A stretch of DNA of 64,000 nucleotides from Rhodobacteraceae bacterium F11138 (GCA_016521575.1 JAEKDP010000009.1:1-64000), one strand, 5' to 3'; counted from the first letter of the stretch, positions 1-14,257 are shown. Notes: generated from the sequence alone by a model not told the origin. Program-made: numbers and translations.

Positions 1-1
1 T

Positions 2-78
<77 letters not shown>

Positions 79-84
79 TCAATT

Positions 85-111
85 GCCTCACGGTTTTGGT
101 TTGAGTGAGGC
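85..111 (-). other. Short hairpin between 5S rRNA and tRNA-fMet
   Basis: A 7-bp perfect inverted repeat (GCCTCAC at 85-91, GTGAGGC at 105-111) sits between 5S and tRNA-fMet. Because the tRNA lies downstream on the same strand, a processing signal is more plausible than a terminator. Inference from position only. Confidence 0.35.
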
Positions 112-147
112 GTCATCGTCAGAGAGATACATCAGAGGGTTTTTTAG

Positions 148-264
148 GTTTGGCAGTGACCTACTCTCCCACGTCTTGAGACGCAGTACCATCGGCGCTA
201 CAGTGCTTAACGGCCGGGTTCGGGATGGGACCGGGTGTTTCACTTGCGCTATGACCACCAAACC
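148..264 (-). rRNA. rrf: 5S ribosomal RNA
   Basis: About 117 nt on the minus strand with the conserved 5S core (GGTCATAGC near the 5' end, GGGTTCGG-like loops and GGGAGAGTAGG near the 3' end). It lies about 80 nt downstream of 23S. The ends are estimates from conserved sequence. Confidence 0.93.
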
Positions 265-344
265 GAAAAAGCCCTCTGTATTCCAAGTCGTGTTCACGTT
301 GTGTGTATGCTTTTGATCGCGCAGAAGTCTGTCTTCTACTGGAT

Positions 345-3262
<2,918 letters not shown>

Positions 3263-3655
3263 ATCCAGAAAAAGATAGACTTGCGTCAATCGCGGTGAAC
3301 AGAAGCTGGTAAGAAACTGTCACCCTTATTCTGAACCAAAAGCATACTTTCCCGCCTGGCTTGCGCCAGACATTTGGTCCAACTTGCGTTGAACCGGGTT
3401 AGTGTACTTGACTTGGACAACTCTGTTCGTTTCGGCCGGCATACGTAAGGGCAGTCGAGGAAACAACCGCGTCAAACGCTTGCCCCGAAGGGCACCTAAC
3501 CGAGATCATCCCGTTACTCCGGGCGATCAAACAGTGTTGATTGTCACTTTGAGATTGCTCTCAAAGTAACTGTATCTCTCTATACGATGTCAATTCGTCT
3601 GCAGAACAGACGTTCAAACATTCAGTGAATGCTTGAAGATGTGTTCTGCCAGATA

Positions 3656-3731
3656 TGGTGGAGCCTAGGAGGATCGAACTCCTGACCTCCTGAATGCAAA
3701 TCAGGCGCTCTCCCAGCTGAGCTAAGGCCCC
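3656..3731 (-). tRNA. tRNA-Ala (anticodon TGC) in the 16S-23S spacer
   Basis: 76-nt cloverleaf on the minus strand starting GGGGCC and ending in encoded CCA, with anticodon TGC. It sits between tRNA-Ile and 23S, the usual spacer arrangement. Confidence 0.96.
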
Positions 3732-3879
3732 ACGTTGAATTTGCACCAGCAAATTCGACGAGCGCGGAAAGCGAATTGCGCAGCAATTTGCGGCACGCCC
3801 GGTTGTGGTCATGGCTCTCGTCGATTTCCTTCGGAATTCGACTGCCGCCGCGTTCAATTTGCGCTGCAAATATGAACGG

Positions 3880-3956
<77 letters not shown>

Positions 3957-4162
3957 AGTTGATCCCGCCAAGCAGGACCGACGTCGCCCGACAGGCGTTT
4001 GCGACGCAAATGCCGAGAGGGCAACCTGTTCACGGGAACCGGTAGTCCCACGTGTGTGTTTCTGAAGAGATATGAGGACGGTCCGGTCCGGATGTGACCG
4101 GCTTTGATTGCCGATCTTCTGCTAAGTGATCCACGAGACTGGCGAGCCAGTCTGCCAGGATC

Positions 4163-5635
<1,473 letters not shown>

Positions 5636-6230
5636 GAAACGCTCTTGCAAGCGTATCCTTGACGTTCGAACCTCTGCACATCATCGCCGATCCGGCAGGA
5701 TCGACGATAGTCTCTGTTTGTTGTGCTTCAGTCTCCTAAGAAACCGAAAGCCGTCCAAACAGTGAAGCTGACACTGGATCATCGAACCGAAGCCCTACCA
5801 GCGCGATATACAGACGTTGATCCATCGAAATGAACCAAACCGCCCACATATCTCTTCAGATATCATCAATTTCAAAAAGCGTGAGACAAAAGAAACTGAG
5901 ATGCGCCCTGTCTTCCTTGGCGCGCCCCGCCTCGATTACCTCTGATTTTATCGTTCCGCCTCGTCTCGGCCCGTTCCGTTTCCAGTCCGTCCCGCCCGTC
6001 TGGCGCCCCGTCAGTGCATCTCTGCGCCGCCGGTGAAGGGGGTTCTAAGGTTACTCCGCCAAACCCGCAACCCCTTTTTTCCAAAAACAGCACCTTTTTC
6101 AAAAAACCTCAAATAAACAAACAAAAACAACAACTTAAACAAAACAATACAAAGACAGACAAACCAAAAAAAGGGCAAATCCCCTGCACGAACGACGACT
6201 CACCGCCGGAACCGCGATTCCCGGCCTCCG
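5636..6230 (-). other. rrn leader and upstream AT-rich region, no protein gene
   Basis: About 600 bases between 16S and the XRE-cupin gene. The part up to about 6035 should be the transcribed rrn leader. From 6075 to 6180 the minus strand is very T-rich (runs such as TTTTTTTGG and TTGTTTTTG), unlike the GC-rich surroundings, and could be an UP-element-like stretch behind the promoter. I see no convincing coding sequence: short frames here lack ribosome binding sites. Confidence 0.6.
6042..6070 (-). promoter_or_regulatory. Probable rrn operon promoter
   Basis: On the minus strand a -35-like TTGCGG (6070-6065) is followed after 17 nt by a -10-like TAGAAC (6047-6042). It is about 400 nt upstream of 16S and directly downstream of the AT-rich block, the arrangement expected of a strong sigma-70 rrn promoter. 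Confidence 0.55.
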
Positions 6231-6851
6231 TCAGGCTTTCAGAATCTCCGGTCCGACCGGGCCATGGCACACCACCAGGATCCGGGCATCGCGCTCACCA
6301 TCGGATGCATAGAGATGTCCGACCGCGCTATCGAAGTAGATACTGTCGCCAACACCCAGGCGAACCGGGTCACGCCCCTCGAGATGCACGGTAACCTCTC
6401 CCTCCAGTACGGTCAGGAATTCCTGGCCGGGGTGGCGGACGAAATCTTCGAACTGATGCAGCTCGCGGGCCTTGAGCGTCCCCCGCATGGGCTGCATCGA
6501 TTTGTGCCAGACCTCGGGGAACAGCATCTCATATACATAGTTCGCGGTTTCCTGGCGTTCGAACTCGCCGCTGCGTGCCACGGCAAAGCCGCCGGGTTCA
6601 AAACTTTCGCCCGTGTCGGTGAAGAACGCCGACATATCCACGTCCAGACCTGCGGCCAGCAAAGCCAGGCGATCATAGGTCAGCGCAATCAGGCCACGCT
6701 CGGCCTTGGACAGCGTCGAGATCGCCAGACCCGAGCGCGCGCACAAATCGGCAAGCGTCCATCCCTTTTCGCGCCGAAGGTTGCGAATGCGCCGCCCGAA
6801 ATCGTGGCGCTGGCTGCTTGGGGCATCGTCTGCGGTTTCGGCTGTGTCCAT
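6231..6851 (-). CDS. XRE-family transcriptional regulator with C-terminal cupin domain
   Basis: 206-residue regulator. Residues about 18-77 form a helix-turn-helix of the Cro/CI type (RREKGWTLADLCARSGLAISTLSKAERG). After a linker, residues about 130-200 form a small cupin barrel (HPGQEFLTVLEGEVTVHLEGR, then GVGDSIYFDS). This architecture is common in local regulators of amino acid or polyamine catabolism, where the cupin senses a small ligand. It is divergent from the FAD-oxidase/TRAP operon, and a perfect 14-bp palindrome plus a near copy sit in the shared promoter region, so it probably controls that operon and itself. Ligand unknown. Confidence 0.9.
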   Translation of the reverse strand: MDTAETADDAPSSQRHDFGRRIRNLRREKGWTLADLCARSGLAISTLSKAERGLIALTYDRLALLAAGLDVDMSAFFTDTGESFEPGGFAVARSGEFERQETANYVYEMLFPEVWHKSMQPMRGTLKARELHQFEDFVRHPGQEFLTVLEGEVTVHLEGRDPVRLGVGDSIYFDSAVGHLYASDGERDARILVVCHGPVGPEILKA

Positions 6852-6894
6852 GCTTTCACACTATAGAGCCCATCGAGCATCTCGCCAAATTAAT

Positions 6895-6930
6895 TTTCCA
6901 ATACGAAATTTTCCTGTTTCCAATTGGAAA
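6895..6930. promoter_or_regulatory. Tandem palindromic operator in the divergent promoter region
   Basis: A perfect 14-bp palindrome TTTCCAATTGGAAA lies at 6917-6930. A second copy matching 12 of 14 positions, TTTCCAATACGAAA, lies at 6895-6908. Their centres are 22 bp apart, about two helical turns, so dimers could bind on one DNA face. The pair is between the XRE-cupin gene and the FAD oxidoreductase gene. Binding by the XRE-cupin protein is inferred. Confidence 0.65.
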
Positions 6931-6968
6931 ATTGTGCTAGACAGGCCAACAGCAACATCGGAGCAGAG

Positions 6969-8102
6969 ATGACATCTATCGACAGCACGGCCGACTGTAT
7001 CGTGATCGGCGCCGGAATCGCAGGGGCTTCGGTGGCGGCGGAACTGGCCACCGGGGACCGGGTCATTCTGCTGGAGCGCGAGTCCCAGCCCGGATACCAC
7101 ACGACCGGCCGGTCTGCCGCGCTGTATACCGAAAGCTATGGCCCGCCGGTCATCCGCGCGCTGACCCGGGCGTCGCGCGATTTCTTTCACGCCGACGGAA
7201 ACCCGTTTCCGGATCAGCCATTGTTGCACCCGCGCGGCGTGTTGTTTGTTGCGCGCCACGATCAATCCGCTGCGCTGGACGAGCTGCAGGACGAACTGAA
7301 AGAAGCCGTGGTGCGACTGTCAGCCGAAGCCACCGCCGCCCGCCAGCCACTGTTGCGCCCCGGATATGCGGGCGGCGGTCTTTGGGATGATGGCGCGGCG
7401 GATATCGACGTGCACGGTCTGCATCAGCATTATCTCAGACAGCTGCGATCCCGGGGCGGCATGCTCGTGACCGGGGCCGAGGTCACCGGGCTGACCCGTT
7501 CGGAGGACTGGACCGTCGAGACCCCGGCCGGAACCTACCGCGCGCCCGTGGTCGTCAACGCCGCCGGGGCATGGGGGGACGAGGTGGCCCGGCTGGCAGG
7601 GATCAATCCGGTGGGGCTGACCCCGAAACAGCGCACGGCGATGATTGTCCGGGGGCCGGACGGGGTCAAGGTCGATAGCTGGCCGATGGTGGTGGATGTC
7701 GACGAAGAATTCTATCTCAAACCCGACGCCGGAAAGCTGCTGATCTCACCGGCGGATGCCACCCCGTCACCGCCCTGTGATGCGCAGCCGGATGAGCTGG
7801 ACGTGGCGATCTGTGTCGACCGCATCCAGCGAGCCTTTGACCTGACGGTCCGCCGCATCGAAAACAAATGGGCCGGGCTGCGCAGTTTTCTGCCCGATGG
7901 CGCGCCGATGGCCGATTTCGATCCGGCCGCGCCGGGGTTCTTCTGGCTGATCGGTCAGGGGGGCTATGGCATTCAGACAGCACCGGCCCTGGCCCGCGCC
8001 GCCGCGGCCCTGGTGCAGGGCCGCGCGCTGCCCGCCGACATCACGGATCAGGGCATCCGCGCGCAACACCTGTCCCATTCCGGCGAAAGGCAAGCCGCGT
8101 GA
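6969..8102 (+). CDS. FAD-dependent oxidoreductase, D-amino acid oxidase (DAO) family
   Basis: 377-residue flavoprotein. The N-terminal Rossmann motif GAGIAG is at residues 14-19, followed by an ELATGDRVILLERE dinucleotide strand and an HTTGRSAAL segment typical of glycine/D-amino acid oxidases. The C-terminal IGQGGYGIQTAPALARAAA is the usual second FAD contact. The start at 6969 has a GGAGCAGAG ribosome binding site and leaves the operator free; an upstream in-frame start would run over the palindrome. The gene overlaps the TRAP permease start by 4 bases. It probably oxidises an imported amine or amino acid; substrate unknown. Confidence 0.85.
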   Translation: MTSIDSTADCIVIGAGIAGASVAAELATGDRVILLERESQPGYHTTGRSAALYTESYGPPVIRALTRASRDFFHADGNPFPDQPLLHPRGVLFVARHDQSAALDELQDELKEAVVRLSAEATAARQPLLRPGYAGGGLWDDGAADIDVHGLHQHYLRQLRSRGGMLVTGAEVTGLTRSEDWTVETPAGTYRAPVVVNAAGAWGDEVARLAGINPVGLTPKQRTAMIVRGPDGVKVDSWPMVVDVDEEFYLKPDAGKLLISPADATPSPPCDAQPDELDVAICVDRIQRAFDLTVRRIENKWAGLRSFLPDGAPMADFDPAAPGFFWLIGQGGYGIQTAPALARAAAALVQGRALPADITDQGIRAQHLSHSGERQAA

Positions 8103-9385
8103 TCGCGCTGATCCCGGTCATCGCCGCGATCCTTCTGGCTTCGGGCCTGGCGATTGCATATGTCATCGGCGGATCGGCGGTGCTGGCTTTTGTTGCCACC
8201 GAGAACACGCGGTATCTGGCCATACTGCCGCAGCAGATCTTCTCCAAGATCGACGTTTTCGCGCTGATGGCGATGCCCTTGTTCATCCTTGCAGGCGAAC
8301 TGATGAACCGGGGCGGGATCACCGGCGCGTTGATCAACCTGTCGATGGCCCTGATCGGACGGCTGCGCGGCGGGTTGGGGCATGTGAATGTTCTGACTTC
8401 AGTGTTTTTCGCCGGAATATCGGGATCCGCGGTCGCCGATGCCGCCGCGCTGAGCAACACGCTGGTCCCGGAAATGACCAAACGCGGCTATTCCCTGACC
8501 TATGCCAGCGCCATCACGGCGGCCTCTTCGGTCATTGGTCCAATCGTGCCACCGTCGATCATCCTGATCTTCTACGGTGCGCTGATGGGCACATCCGTGA
8601 CCGCGCTGTTCCTTGCGGGGATTCTTCCGGGGCTCTTGCTGGCCGCTGCCCTGATCGGTCTGAATGCAATCCATGCCTGGCGTCACGCCCACCCCCGCGT
8701 TGCCCGCGCGGACATGCCGCCCCTGGTGCCGACCATTATCCGGTCCCTGCCCGCCCTGTCGTTGCCCATCATCATTCTCGGCGGCATCGTATTCGGCTGG
8801 ATGACCCCGACCGAAGCCGCGGCCGTGGCGGTGTTTGTCGCCCTGCTGGCCGGGTGGTTCTACAACGGCCTGAGCTACGGCTCGATCATCGAGGGGTTGC
8901 GCCGCACCGCGATGCTGTCCGGTTCGATCTTCATCATCATCTGCGCGGTTTCGGCCCTGGGGCATCTTGGCGCGCTGGAACGGATTCCCGAAGCGATTTC
9001 GGGGCTGGTCACCTCGCTGGGTCTGGGACCGGTCGGGTACATGCTGGTCGTGAACGTGATCTTCATCATTGCAGGGATGCTGCTGGACATACCGGTCGCG
9101 CTGGCATTGCTGGTGCCGTTGTTGGCACCGGTCGCCATCGCTCAGGGCGCGGATCCGGTTCATCTGGGCATCGTGCTGTGTTTCAACCTGTGCATCGGGT
9201 TGATTTCACCACCGATGGGGGGCTGCCTGCTGGTGGTTTCTGCGGTCACGGGGGTGAATTACTGGAAACTCGCGGCGGCGATCCTGCCTTTCGTCCTTGT
9301 AGAGATCGCCGTGCTGGCGCTGTTGATCGCTTTTCCGCAAATCAGCCTTGCCTTGCCACAGGCCTTTGGGTTGGCTGGCGGCTAG
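8099..9385 (+). CDS. TRAP transporter large permease subunit (DctM type)
   Basis: 428-residue, very hydrophobic protein with about a dozen membrane segments and the DctM-family signatures GISGSAVADAAAL and GPIVPPSIILIFYGALMG. It is the Na+- or H+-coupled permease of a tripartite ATP-independent periplasmic transporter. The GTG start overlaps the preceding stop codon (GTGA). Placing M before P and Q is less usual than the P-Q-M order of the other two TRAP systems in this window. Confidence 0.92.
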   Translation: MIALIPVIAAILLASGLAIAYVIGGSAVLAFVATENTRYLAILPQQIFSKIDVFALMAMPLFILAGELMNRGGITGALINLSMALIGRLRGGLGHVNVLTSVFFAGISGSAVADAAALSNTLVPEMTKRGYSLTYASAITAASSVIGPIVPPSIILIFYGALMGTSVTALFLAGILPGLLLAAALIGLNAIHAWRHAHPRVARADMPPLVPTIIRSLPALSLPIIILGGIVFGWMTPTEAAAVAVFVALLAGWFYNGLSYGSIIEGLRRTAMLSGSIFIIICAVSALGHLGALERIPEAISGLVTSLGLGPVGYMLVVNVIFIIAGMLLDIPVALALLVPLLAPVAIAQGADPVHLGIVLCFNLCIGLISPPMGGCLLVVSAVTGVNYWKLAAAILPFVLVEIAVLALLIAFPQISLALPQAFGLAGG

Positions 9386-9439
9386 ACCTGTCAGGAACCG
9401 AACAATCAAACCGACAATGACAACACGGAGGAACAGAAC

Positions 9440-10420
9440 ATGAAGAAACGCAACCTGCTCAAGGGCGCATTGATGGCCGCGGCGCTGGCCTTTACCGCGC
9501 AGGCGGCTCACGCACAGGTCAAGATCGCATTGGACAGCCCGCCGGACCTGCAAGGATCGGGCAGCTATGTCTGGGCGCATGCGTTTGCCGAACATCTCAA
9601 GGCCAACGGAATGGAAGCCGAGGAATTCCAGCGCGGCGCGTTGGGCGGCGACGATGAACTGTTCGATCAGGTCAGCCAGGGGCTGCTCGAAGTCAGCATG
9701 TCGCCCCTGAATATCGTCGGTTCGATCGACAAGACCATCTATGGGCTGCGTCTGCCCTATTTCTTTGACGACATGGCACAGGTCGACAAGGCGCTGAACG
9801 AGGGCGGCATGCTGGCCAGAATCAACCAGGCCACCGCGCCCGAAGGCGTACGGGTGCTGGCCGTGGACACGGTGGGTCCAGCATCGGGTATCTTCAACAC
9901 CAAGAAGCCGGTGAAATCGGTGGCCGACATGGCCGGCCTGCGGATGCGCGCGCTGGATGAAAGCCAGATCGAACTCTATCAGGCATGGGGGGCCGACGGC
10001 ACCATCGTCAGCTGGGCCGAAGTGCCCAACGCGTTGCAGACCGGGGTGGCGGACGGATATCTGAACCCCGCCTTCGTACCGCTTTTGTTCGGACACACCG
10101 ATTTCATCAAGTTCTACACCGATGCCGCGGTTTCCCCATCCCTGCGGATCGCGATTGCTTCGGAGGACTGGTATCAGGGCCTGACCGATGAGGAACGCGC
10201 CACCGTGGATGCGGCCGTTGCCGCGGCCAATGCTGCCAATCGCGAATGGCTGAAAACGCAGGGTGTCGTGCTGGACAAGCTGCAAGAGGCCGGCGTGCAG
10301 ATCGAACGCCTGGACGATGCCGCCCGCGAAGAATTCCGCGCCGCGTCGGGACCTGCCTATGAGAACGGTCCGCTCAGCGCCGATCAGATCGCCGAATGGG
10401 AAGCGGCCAAGGGCAACTGA
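9440..10420 (+). CDS. TRAP transporter substrate-binding protein (DctP type)
   Basis: 326-residue periplasmic protein with a clear signal peptide (KKRNLLKGALMAAALAFTAQ, cleavage likely after AHA at residue 25). The mature part follows the DctP pattern: VKIALDSPPDLQ strand, LFDQVSQGLLEVSMSP, then ADMAGLRMRALDES in the position of the ligand-arginine region. A good GGAGGAACAGAAC spacer precedes the ATG. It delivers ligand to the flanking M and Q subunits. The ligand cannot be read from sequence; the neighbours suggest an amine, amino acid or peptide-like acid. Confidence 0.9.
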   Translation: MKKRNLLKGALMAAALAFTAQAAHAQVKIALDSPPDLQGSGSYVWAHAFAEHLKANGMEAEEFQRGALGGDDELFDQVSQGLLEVSMSPLNIVGSIDKTIYGLRLPYFFDDMAQVDKALNEGGMLARINQATAPEGVRVLAVDTVGPASGIFNTKKPVKSVADMAGLRMRALDESQIELYQAWGADGTIVSWAEVPNALQTGVADGYLNPAFVPLLFGHTDFIKFYTDAAVSPSLRIAIASEDWYQGLTDEERATVDAAVAAANAANREWLKTQGVVLDKLQEAGVQIERLDDAAREEFRAASGPAYENGPLSADQIAEWEAAKGN

Positions 10421-10423
10421 TCC

Positions 10424-10978
10424 ATGCGCGCAGCTGCCATCTTTCTTGACCGGATATCGGCAGTCATCAACAGGATCGCGCTTTGGGGCGCGGTTCTGGC
10501 CGTGCTGGCGATGCTGGGCGCGGCCGGGTGGCAAGTGATCGCACGATATCTTCTGGAAGCCCCGCCGATCTGGACCGAAGAGCTGGCCCGCCGGGCCATG
10601 GTATGGGCGGGGATGCTGGGCGCGTCCTGCGCCTTTCACGCCGGGGCCGACCCGACCCTGTTTCCTGCGGCCCGCGCTGTTGCCGGGCGCGCGGGTGCGC
10701 TGCTGGTGCTGATCCGGGCCTGTGGCGTGATCCTCTTTGCCGCGCCTGTGATCTGGTACTCGATTTTCGACGCCCGGATGAATCCTGCGCGCGGGTTCCT
10801 GGGACGCAGCCTGAACCGGCAGGCCGAAATGCTGGACGTGCCGATGATCTGGTTCACCTCTGCCGTGCCGCTGGCTTTCGTGATCATCGTTCTGCACATG
10901 ATCGCCGGCATCCTGATGCGTCTGACCGATCCGCCCACCACATCCCTTTCCGTCCCGATTTCCCCGACAAAGGTCTGA
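10424..10978 (+). CDS. TRAP transporter small permease subunit (DctQ type)
   Basis: 184-residue membrane protein with four predicted hydrophobic segments (ALWGAVLAVLAMLGAAGW, MVWAGMLGASCAFHAG and two later ones) and the family-typical WTEELARRAMVWAGMLGA after the first helix. It starts 4 nt after dctP and completes the transporter. Confidence 0.88.
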   Translation: MRAAAIFLDRISAVINRIALWGAVLAVLAMLGAAGWQVIARYLLEAPPIWTEELARRAMVWAGMLGASCAFHAGADPTLFPAARAVAGRAGALLVLIRACGVILFAAPVIWYSIFDARMNPARGFLGRSLNRQAEMLDVPMIWFTSAVPLAFVIIVLHMIAGILMRLTDPPTTSLSVPISPTKV

Positions 10979-10980
10979 AT

Positions 10981-12432
10981 ATGCGCCTGTTCATCGCCGG
11001 TCTGAGCACCGAAACCAATTCATTTTCCCCTCTGCCCACCGGCAGGCTCAGCTTTGAAGAAGGCTCGATCCATCACGGCGATGCGACGCGGGATCCCGTC
11101 CAGTACTGGACCGGGCCGCTGCATATCTGGCGCAACAGGGCCGAGGCGCTGGGATGGGACGTGGTAGAATCGCTGTCGGCCCATGCCCAACCGGCCGGGC
11201 CGACCGTCAAATCGGTCTACGAAGGTTTCCGCGACGAGATCCTCGGCGATCTCAAGCGGGCCGGTGGGGCCGATGTGATCCTGCTGGCGCTGCATGGCGC
11301 CATGATGGCGGATGGCTATGACGATTGCGAAGGCGACCTGATCGCGGCCTGCCGCGCCATCGCCCCGGACGCGGTGATCGGCGGTCTGCTGGATCCGCAT
11401 TGCCACCTGACCGAGATGATGCTCGGCAATGCCAGTCTGCTGGTCGCGTTCAAGGAATACCCGCACGTCGACATCCCCGAACGCGCCGAGGACCTGTTCC
11501 GCCTGGCCGCCGACACCGCGACGGGCAAGATACGGCCCGTGATGCGCGATTGGGATTGCCGGATGATACTGGCGCTGCCGACACCGTCCGGCCCGATGCG
11601 TGAATTTGTCGATCAGATGTCCGCGCGCGAAGGTCAGAACGGTATCCTGTCCCTGTCGCTCGCGCATGGGTTTCCCTGGGGCGATCATCCGCGCACCGGG
11701 GCCAGGGCCCTGGCGATCTGCGATGGCGACGGCGATCAGGCCGCCAAGGTCGCCCGGGACCTGGGTCAGAGCCTCTTTGATCTGCGCGATGTTCTGAACA
11801 CCGACATAGCGGACATCGACCGCGCGCTGGACATGGCCCAGGCCGAACCCGAAGGCCCCGTCGTTTTGGCCGACATGTCCGACAATGCCGGCGGCGGCGC
11901 GCCCTCGGACGCAACCTTCCTGCTGCGTGCGATGCTCGACCGGGGGATGACATCGGTGGCCACGGGCCTGTTCTACGACCCCGGCGCGGTGCGCATCTGC
12001 CGCGAGGCCGGCCAAGGGGCGACGCTGCCGCTGCGGCTGGGCGGCAAACACGGCCCAATGTCCGGCGATCCGCTGGATCTGACCGTGACCGTCAGGGCCT
12101 GCGTCTCGGGCCTGACGCAGCGGTTCGGAACCCTGCCCGCCCCGATTGGCGAAGCCGTATGGATCGAAGCCAATGGCATCGACATCGTCATCAACGACAT
12201 CCGCACCCAGACCTTCCATCCCGAGGCGTTCGAGCAACTGGGCATCGATCTGTCCCAACGCCACTATGTCTGCGTGAAATCGTCCAACCACTATCAGGCC
12301 GGTTTCAACCCCATCGCCGCACGGGTCCTCCCTGTGGCAACGCCCGGCGCGATCACACCCGATTTTGCCAATATCCCCTATACCAAACGCGCCAGAACCT
12401 ACTGGCCCGCTGTCAAGGACCCGTTCGCATGA
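10981..12432 (+). CDS. M81 family metallopeptidase (MlrC-like)
   Basis: 483-residue cytoplasmic protein of the M81/MlrC family, named for microcystin-degrading MlrC of Sphingomonas. The family start is present (MRLFIAGLSTETNSFSPLPTG), with LALHGAMM around residue 107 and DPHCH at 138-142, which together are likely zinc ligands; PHVDIPERAEDL follows. The C-terminal part has the typical ADMSDNAGGGAPSDATFLLRA. It begins 2 nt after dctQ. Most relatives are not toxin hydrolases but sit beside transporters; hydrolysis of an imported amide or peptide bond is a reasonable guess. Confidence 0.87.
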   Translation: MRLFIAGLSTETNSFSPLPTGRLSFEEGSIHHGDATRDPVQYWTGPLHIWRNRAEALGWDVVESLSAHAQPAGPTVKSVYEGFRDEILGDLKRAGGADVILLALHGAMMADGYDDCEGDLIAACRAIAPDAVIGGLLDPHCHLTEMMLGNASLLVAFKEYPHVDIPERAEDLFRLAADTATGKIRPVMRDWDCRMILALPTPSGPMREFVDQMSAREGQNGILSLSLAHGFPWGDHPRTGARALAICDGDGDQAAKVARDLGQSLFDLRDVLNTDIADIDRALDMAQAEPEGPVVLADMSDNAGGGAPSDATFLLRAMLDRGMTSVATGLFYDPGAVRICREAGQGATLPLRLGGKHGPMSGDPLDLTVTVRACVSGLTQRFGTLPAPIGEAVWIEANGIDIVINDIRTQTFHPEAFEQLGIDLSQRHYVCVKSSNHYQAGFNPIAARVLPVATPGAITPDFANIPYTKRARTYWPAVKDPFA

Positions 12433-13283
12433 CCAACACCCTGATTTCCGACCGCGACCGGTTCGCGGAAAAACACCCGGAACAACGGATCGGGCTGAAT
12501 GGCCGCGACTGGGGGTATCTCGACATCGGGTCCGGTCCCGCCTTGCTGCTGATCCCCGGCACGCTGGGCCGGTGCGACATCTTCTGGCAACAGATCATCG
12601 CCCTTTCGGACCGTCTGCGCATCATCGCCACATCCTATCCCGAAACCGGCGGTATCGCCGACTGGGCCGACGATATCCTGGCGCTGATGGATCATCTGGG
12701 CCTGGCCAGTACGACCATACTGGGGTCTTCGCTTGGCGGGTATCTGGCGCAATATGTGGTCGGGCAAGCGCCTAACCGGTTCGATCGGCTTATCGCGGCG
12801 AACACGTTGCATTCGGTGATCGGCCTAGACCAGCGCATGCCCTATGCGCTGGACCTGCACACCACGCCGATCGGGGATTTGCGGGCCGGGTTCGGCACCG
12901 GGCTGCAACAATGGCGCAACGACCATCCGGACCAGAGCGATCTGGTCGATCTGTTGCTGATGGAGGTCGGCGGACGCATTCCCGAAATGGAATTGCGCAA
13001 TCGGTTGAACGCGTTGAAAACCGGCCCCGAACTGCCCGAAACCACCCTGCCCGCCGCACGGATTTTCACCGTTCAGGCGGATGACGACCCGCTGATCCCG
13101 CCAGAGATGCGCGCAGCTGTGCGGGCCCGGCTGCAGCCATCCGCCGCCTACCGGTTTCTGTCCGGCGGCCATTTTCCATATGTCGCACGGCCCGCGGAAT
13201 ATACCGCTTTGCTGGAACAGATCATGGGGCTTGCGCCAACCAGCGGGCATGACTGGGGAACCGGGCCGGAGCGCACATCATGA
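12429..13283 (+). CDS. Alpha/beta hydrolase
   Basis: 284-residue alpha/beta-hydrolase fold protein. The nucleophile elbow is GSSLGG with Ser101, the oxyanion strand is LLLIPGTLG, an acid candidate lies in VQADDDPLIPP, and the catalytic His is in SGGHFPYVARP near the C-terminus. The overall pattern resembles maspardin-type hydrolases. ATGA overlap with the M81 gene shows translational coupling. Likely an ester or amide hydrolase in the same pathway; substrate unknown. Confidence 0.85.
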   Translation: MTNTLISDRDRFAEKHPEQRIGLNGRDWGYLDIGSGPALLLIPGTLGRCDIFWQQIIALSDRLRIIATSYPETGGIADWADDILALMDHLGLASTTILGSSLGGYLAQYVVGQAPNRFDRLIAANTLHSVIGLDQRMPYALDLHTTPIGDLRAGFGTGLQQWRNDHPDQSDLVDLLLMEVGGRIPEMELRNRLNALKTGPELPETTLPAARIFTVQADDDPLIPPEMRAAVRARLQPSAAYRFLSGGHFPYVARPAEYTALLEQIMGLAPTSGHDWGTGPERTS

Positions 13284-14257
13284 TCGTACTGTCCAACGAT
13301 GACGTCGCCCGCCTGTTGTCCATGCAAGATGCCATCGAAGCAGTGCAGCGCGCCATGATCACCGTATCAGCGGGCGGCGCGGAAATACCCCTGCGCAGTG
13401 TCATGCCGGTGGGCGGTGACAACCGGATGGGCATCATGCCGGGCGCACTGTCCGATCCGGCCTGTTTCGGGATCAAACTGATCAGCCTGTTTCCCGGCAA
13501 TACCGCGAAAGGGCTGTCATCACATCGCGGTGCATATATCCTGTTCGAACCCGAGACCGGCGCGCCCGTTGCCATGATGGACGCCAGTCTGCTGACAGCA
13601 ATCCGGACCGCCGCCGCCAGTGGCGTTGCAACCCGCGCGTTGTCGCGCGACACCGCCACACGTCTTGCCATCATCGGAAACGGCGAACAGGCCGAACATC
13701 ATCTGGATGCGATCTGCGCCGTGCGCCCTGTCACCCAGGTGCATATCGCCGGGCGCGATGCGCAACGTGCCGCGGCGTTCTGCGACAAAGCCCGGGGGAA
13801 GTACCCGAACCTCCGGTTCCAATCCGGCGACGACGTCCAATCCGCCGTCCAGACCGCCGACATCATCTGCACCGTCACAGCCTCGCCCACACCGATCCTG
13901 CATCATCGCTGGCTGCCAGATGGATGCCATGTGAACGTCGTCGGTTCATCCATTCCCACCATGCGGGAAGTCGATGACGATCTTGTCCTGCAGAACCCGA
14001 TCTGGGTGGACTACTTGCCTTCGACCCTGGCACAAGCCGGTGAAATCGTCGATCTGATCGCCGCCGGAAGGTATTCCCCGGACCGGATCAGGGGCGAAAT
14101 CGGCCAGGTGCTGGCGGGCAAGGTCGAAGGACGACGCGATGCGGACCAGAAAACGATCTATCGCTCGCTGGGCGTTGCGGCGCAGGATCTGGTCGCGGCA
14201 GAATTGATTGCCCGCAAGGCTGCCGAGGCCGGGCTCGGTCAGATCGTGTCATTCTAA
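13280..14257 (+). CDS. Ornithine cyclodeaminase / mu-crystallin family protein
   Basis: 325 residues. The Rossmann motif GNGEQA is at 133-138 and the conserved lysine of the family is in FGIKLISL (Lys66). The family covers ornithine cyclodeaminase, alanine dehydrogenase, ketimine reductases and opine-type reductases, all handling imino acids with NAD(P)H. The gene overlaps the hydrolase stop by 4 bases and is the last gene of the operon. With the DAO-type oxidase upstream, a role in imine or keto-acid processing of an imported amino acid derivative is likely. Exact activity not determinable. Confidence 0.87.
   Translation: MIVLSNDDVARLLSMQDAIEAVQRAMITVSAGGAEIPLRSVMPVGGDNRMGIMPGALSDPACFGIKLISLFPGNTAKGLSSHRGAYILFEPETGAPVAMMDASLLTAIRTAAASGVATRALSRDTATRLAIIGNGEQAEHHLDAICAVRPVTQVHIAGRDAQRAAAFCDKARGKYPNLRFQSGDDVQSAVQTADIICTVTASPTPILHHRWLPDGCHVNVVGSSIPTMREVDDDLVLQNPIWVDYLPSTLAQAGEIVDLIAAGRYSPDRIRGEIGQVLAGKVEGRRDADQKTIYRSLGVAAQDLVAAELIARKAAEAGLGQIVSF

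Noticed and set aside
9206-10897. A 563-codon open frame on the minus strand
   Set aside because: Antisense to dctM, dctP and dctQ of the first TRAP system. Its translation is low-complexity (rich in Arg, Gln, His, Gly) with no family motif.
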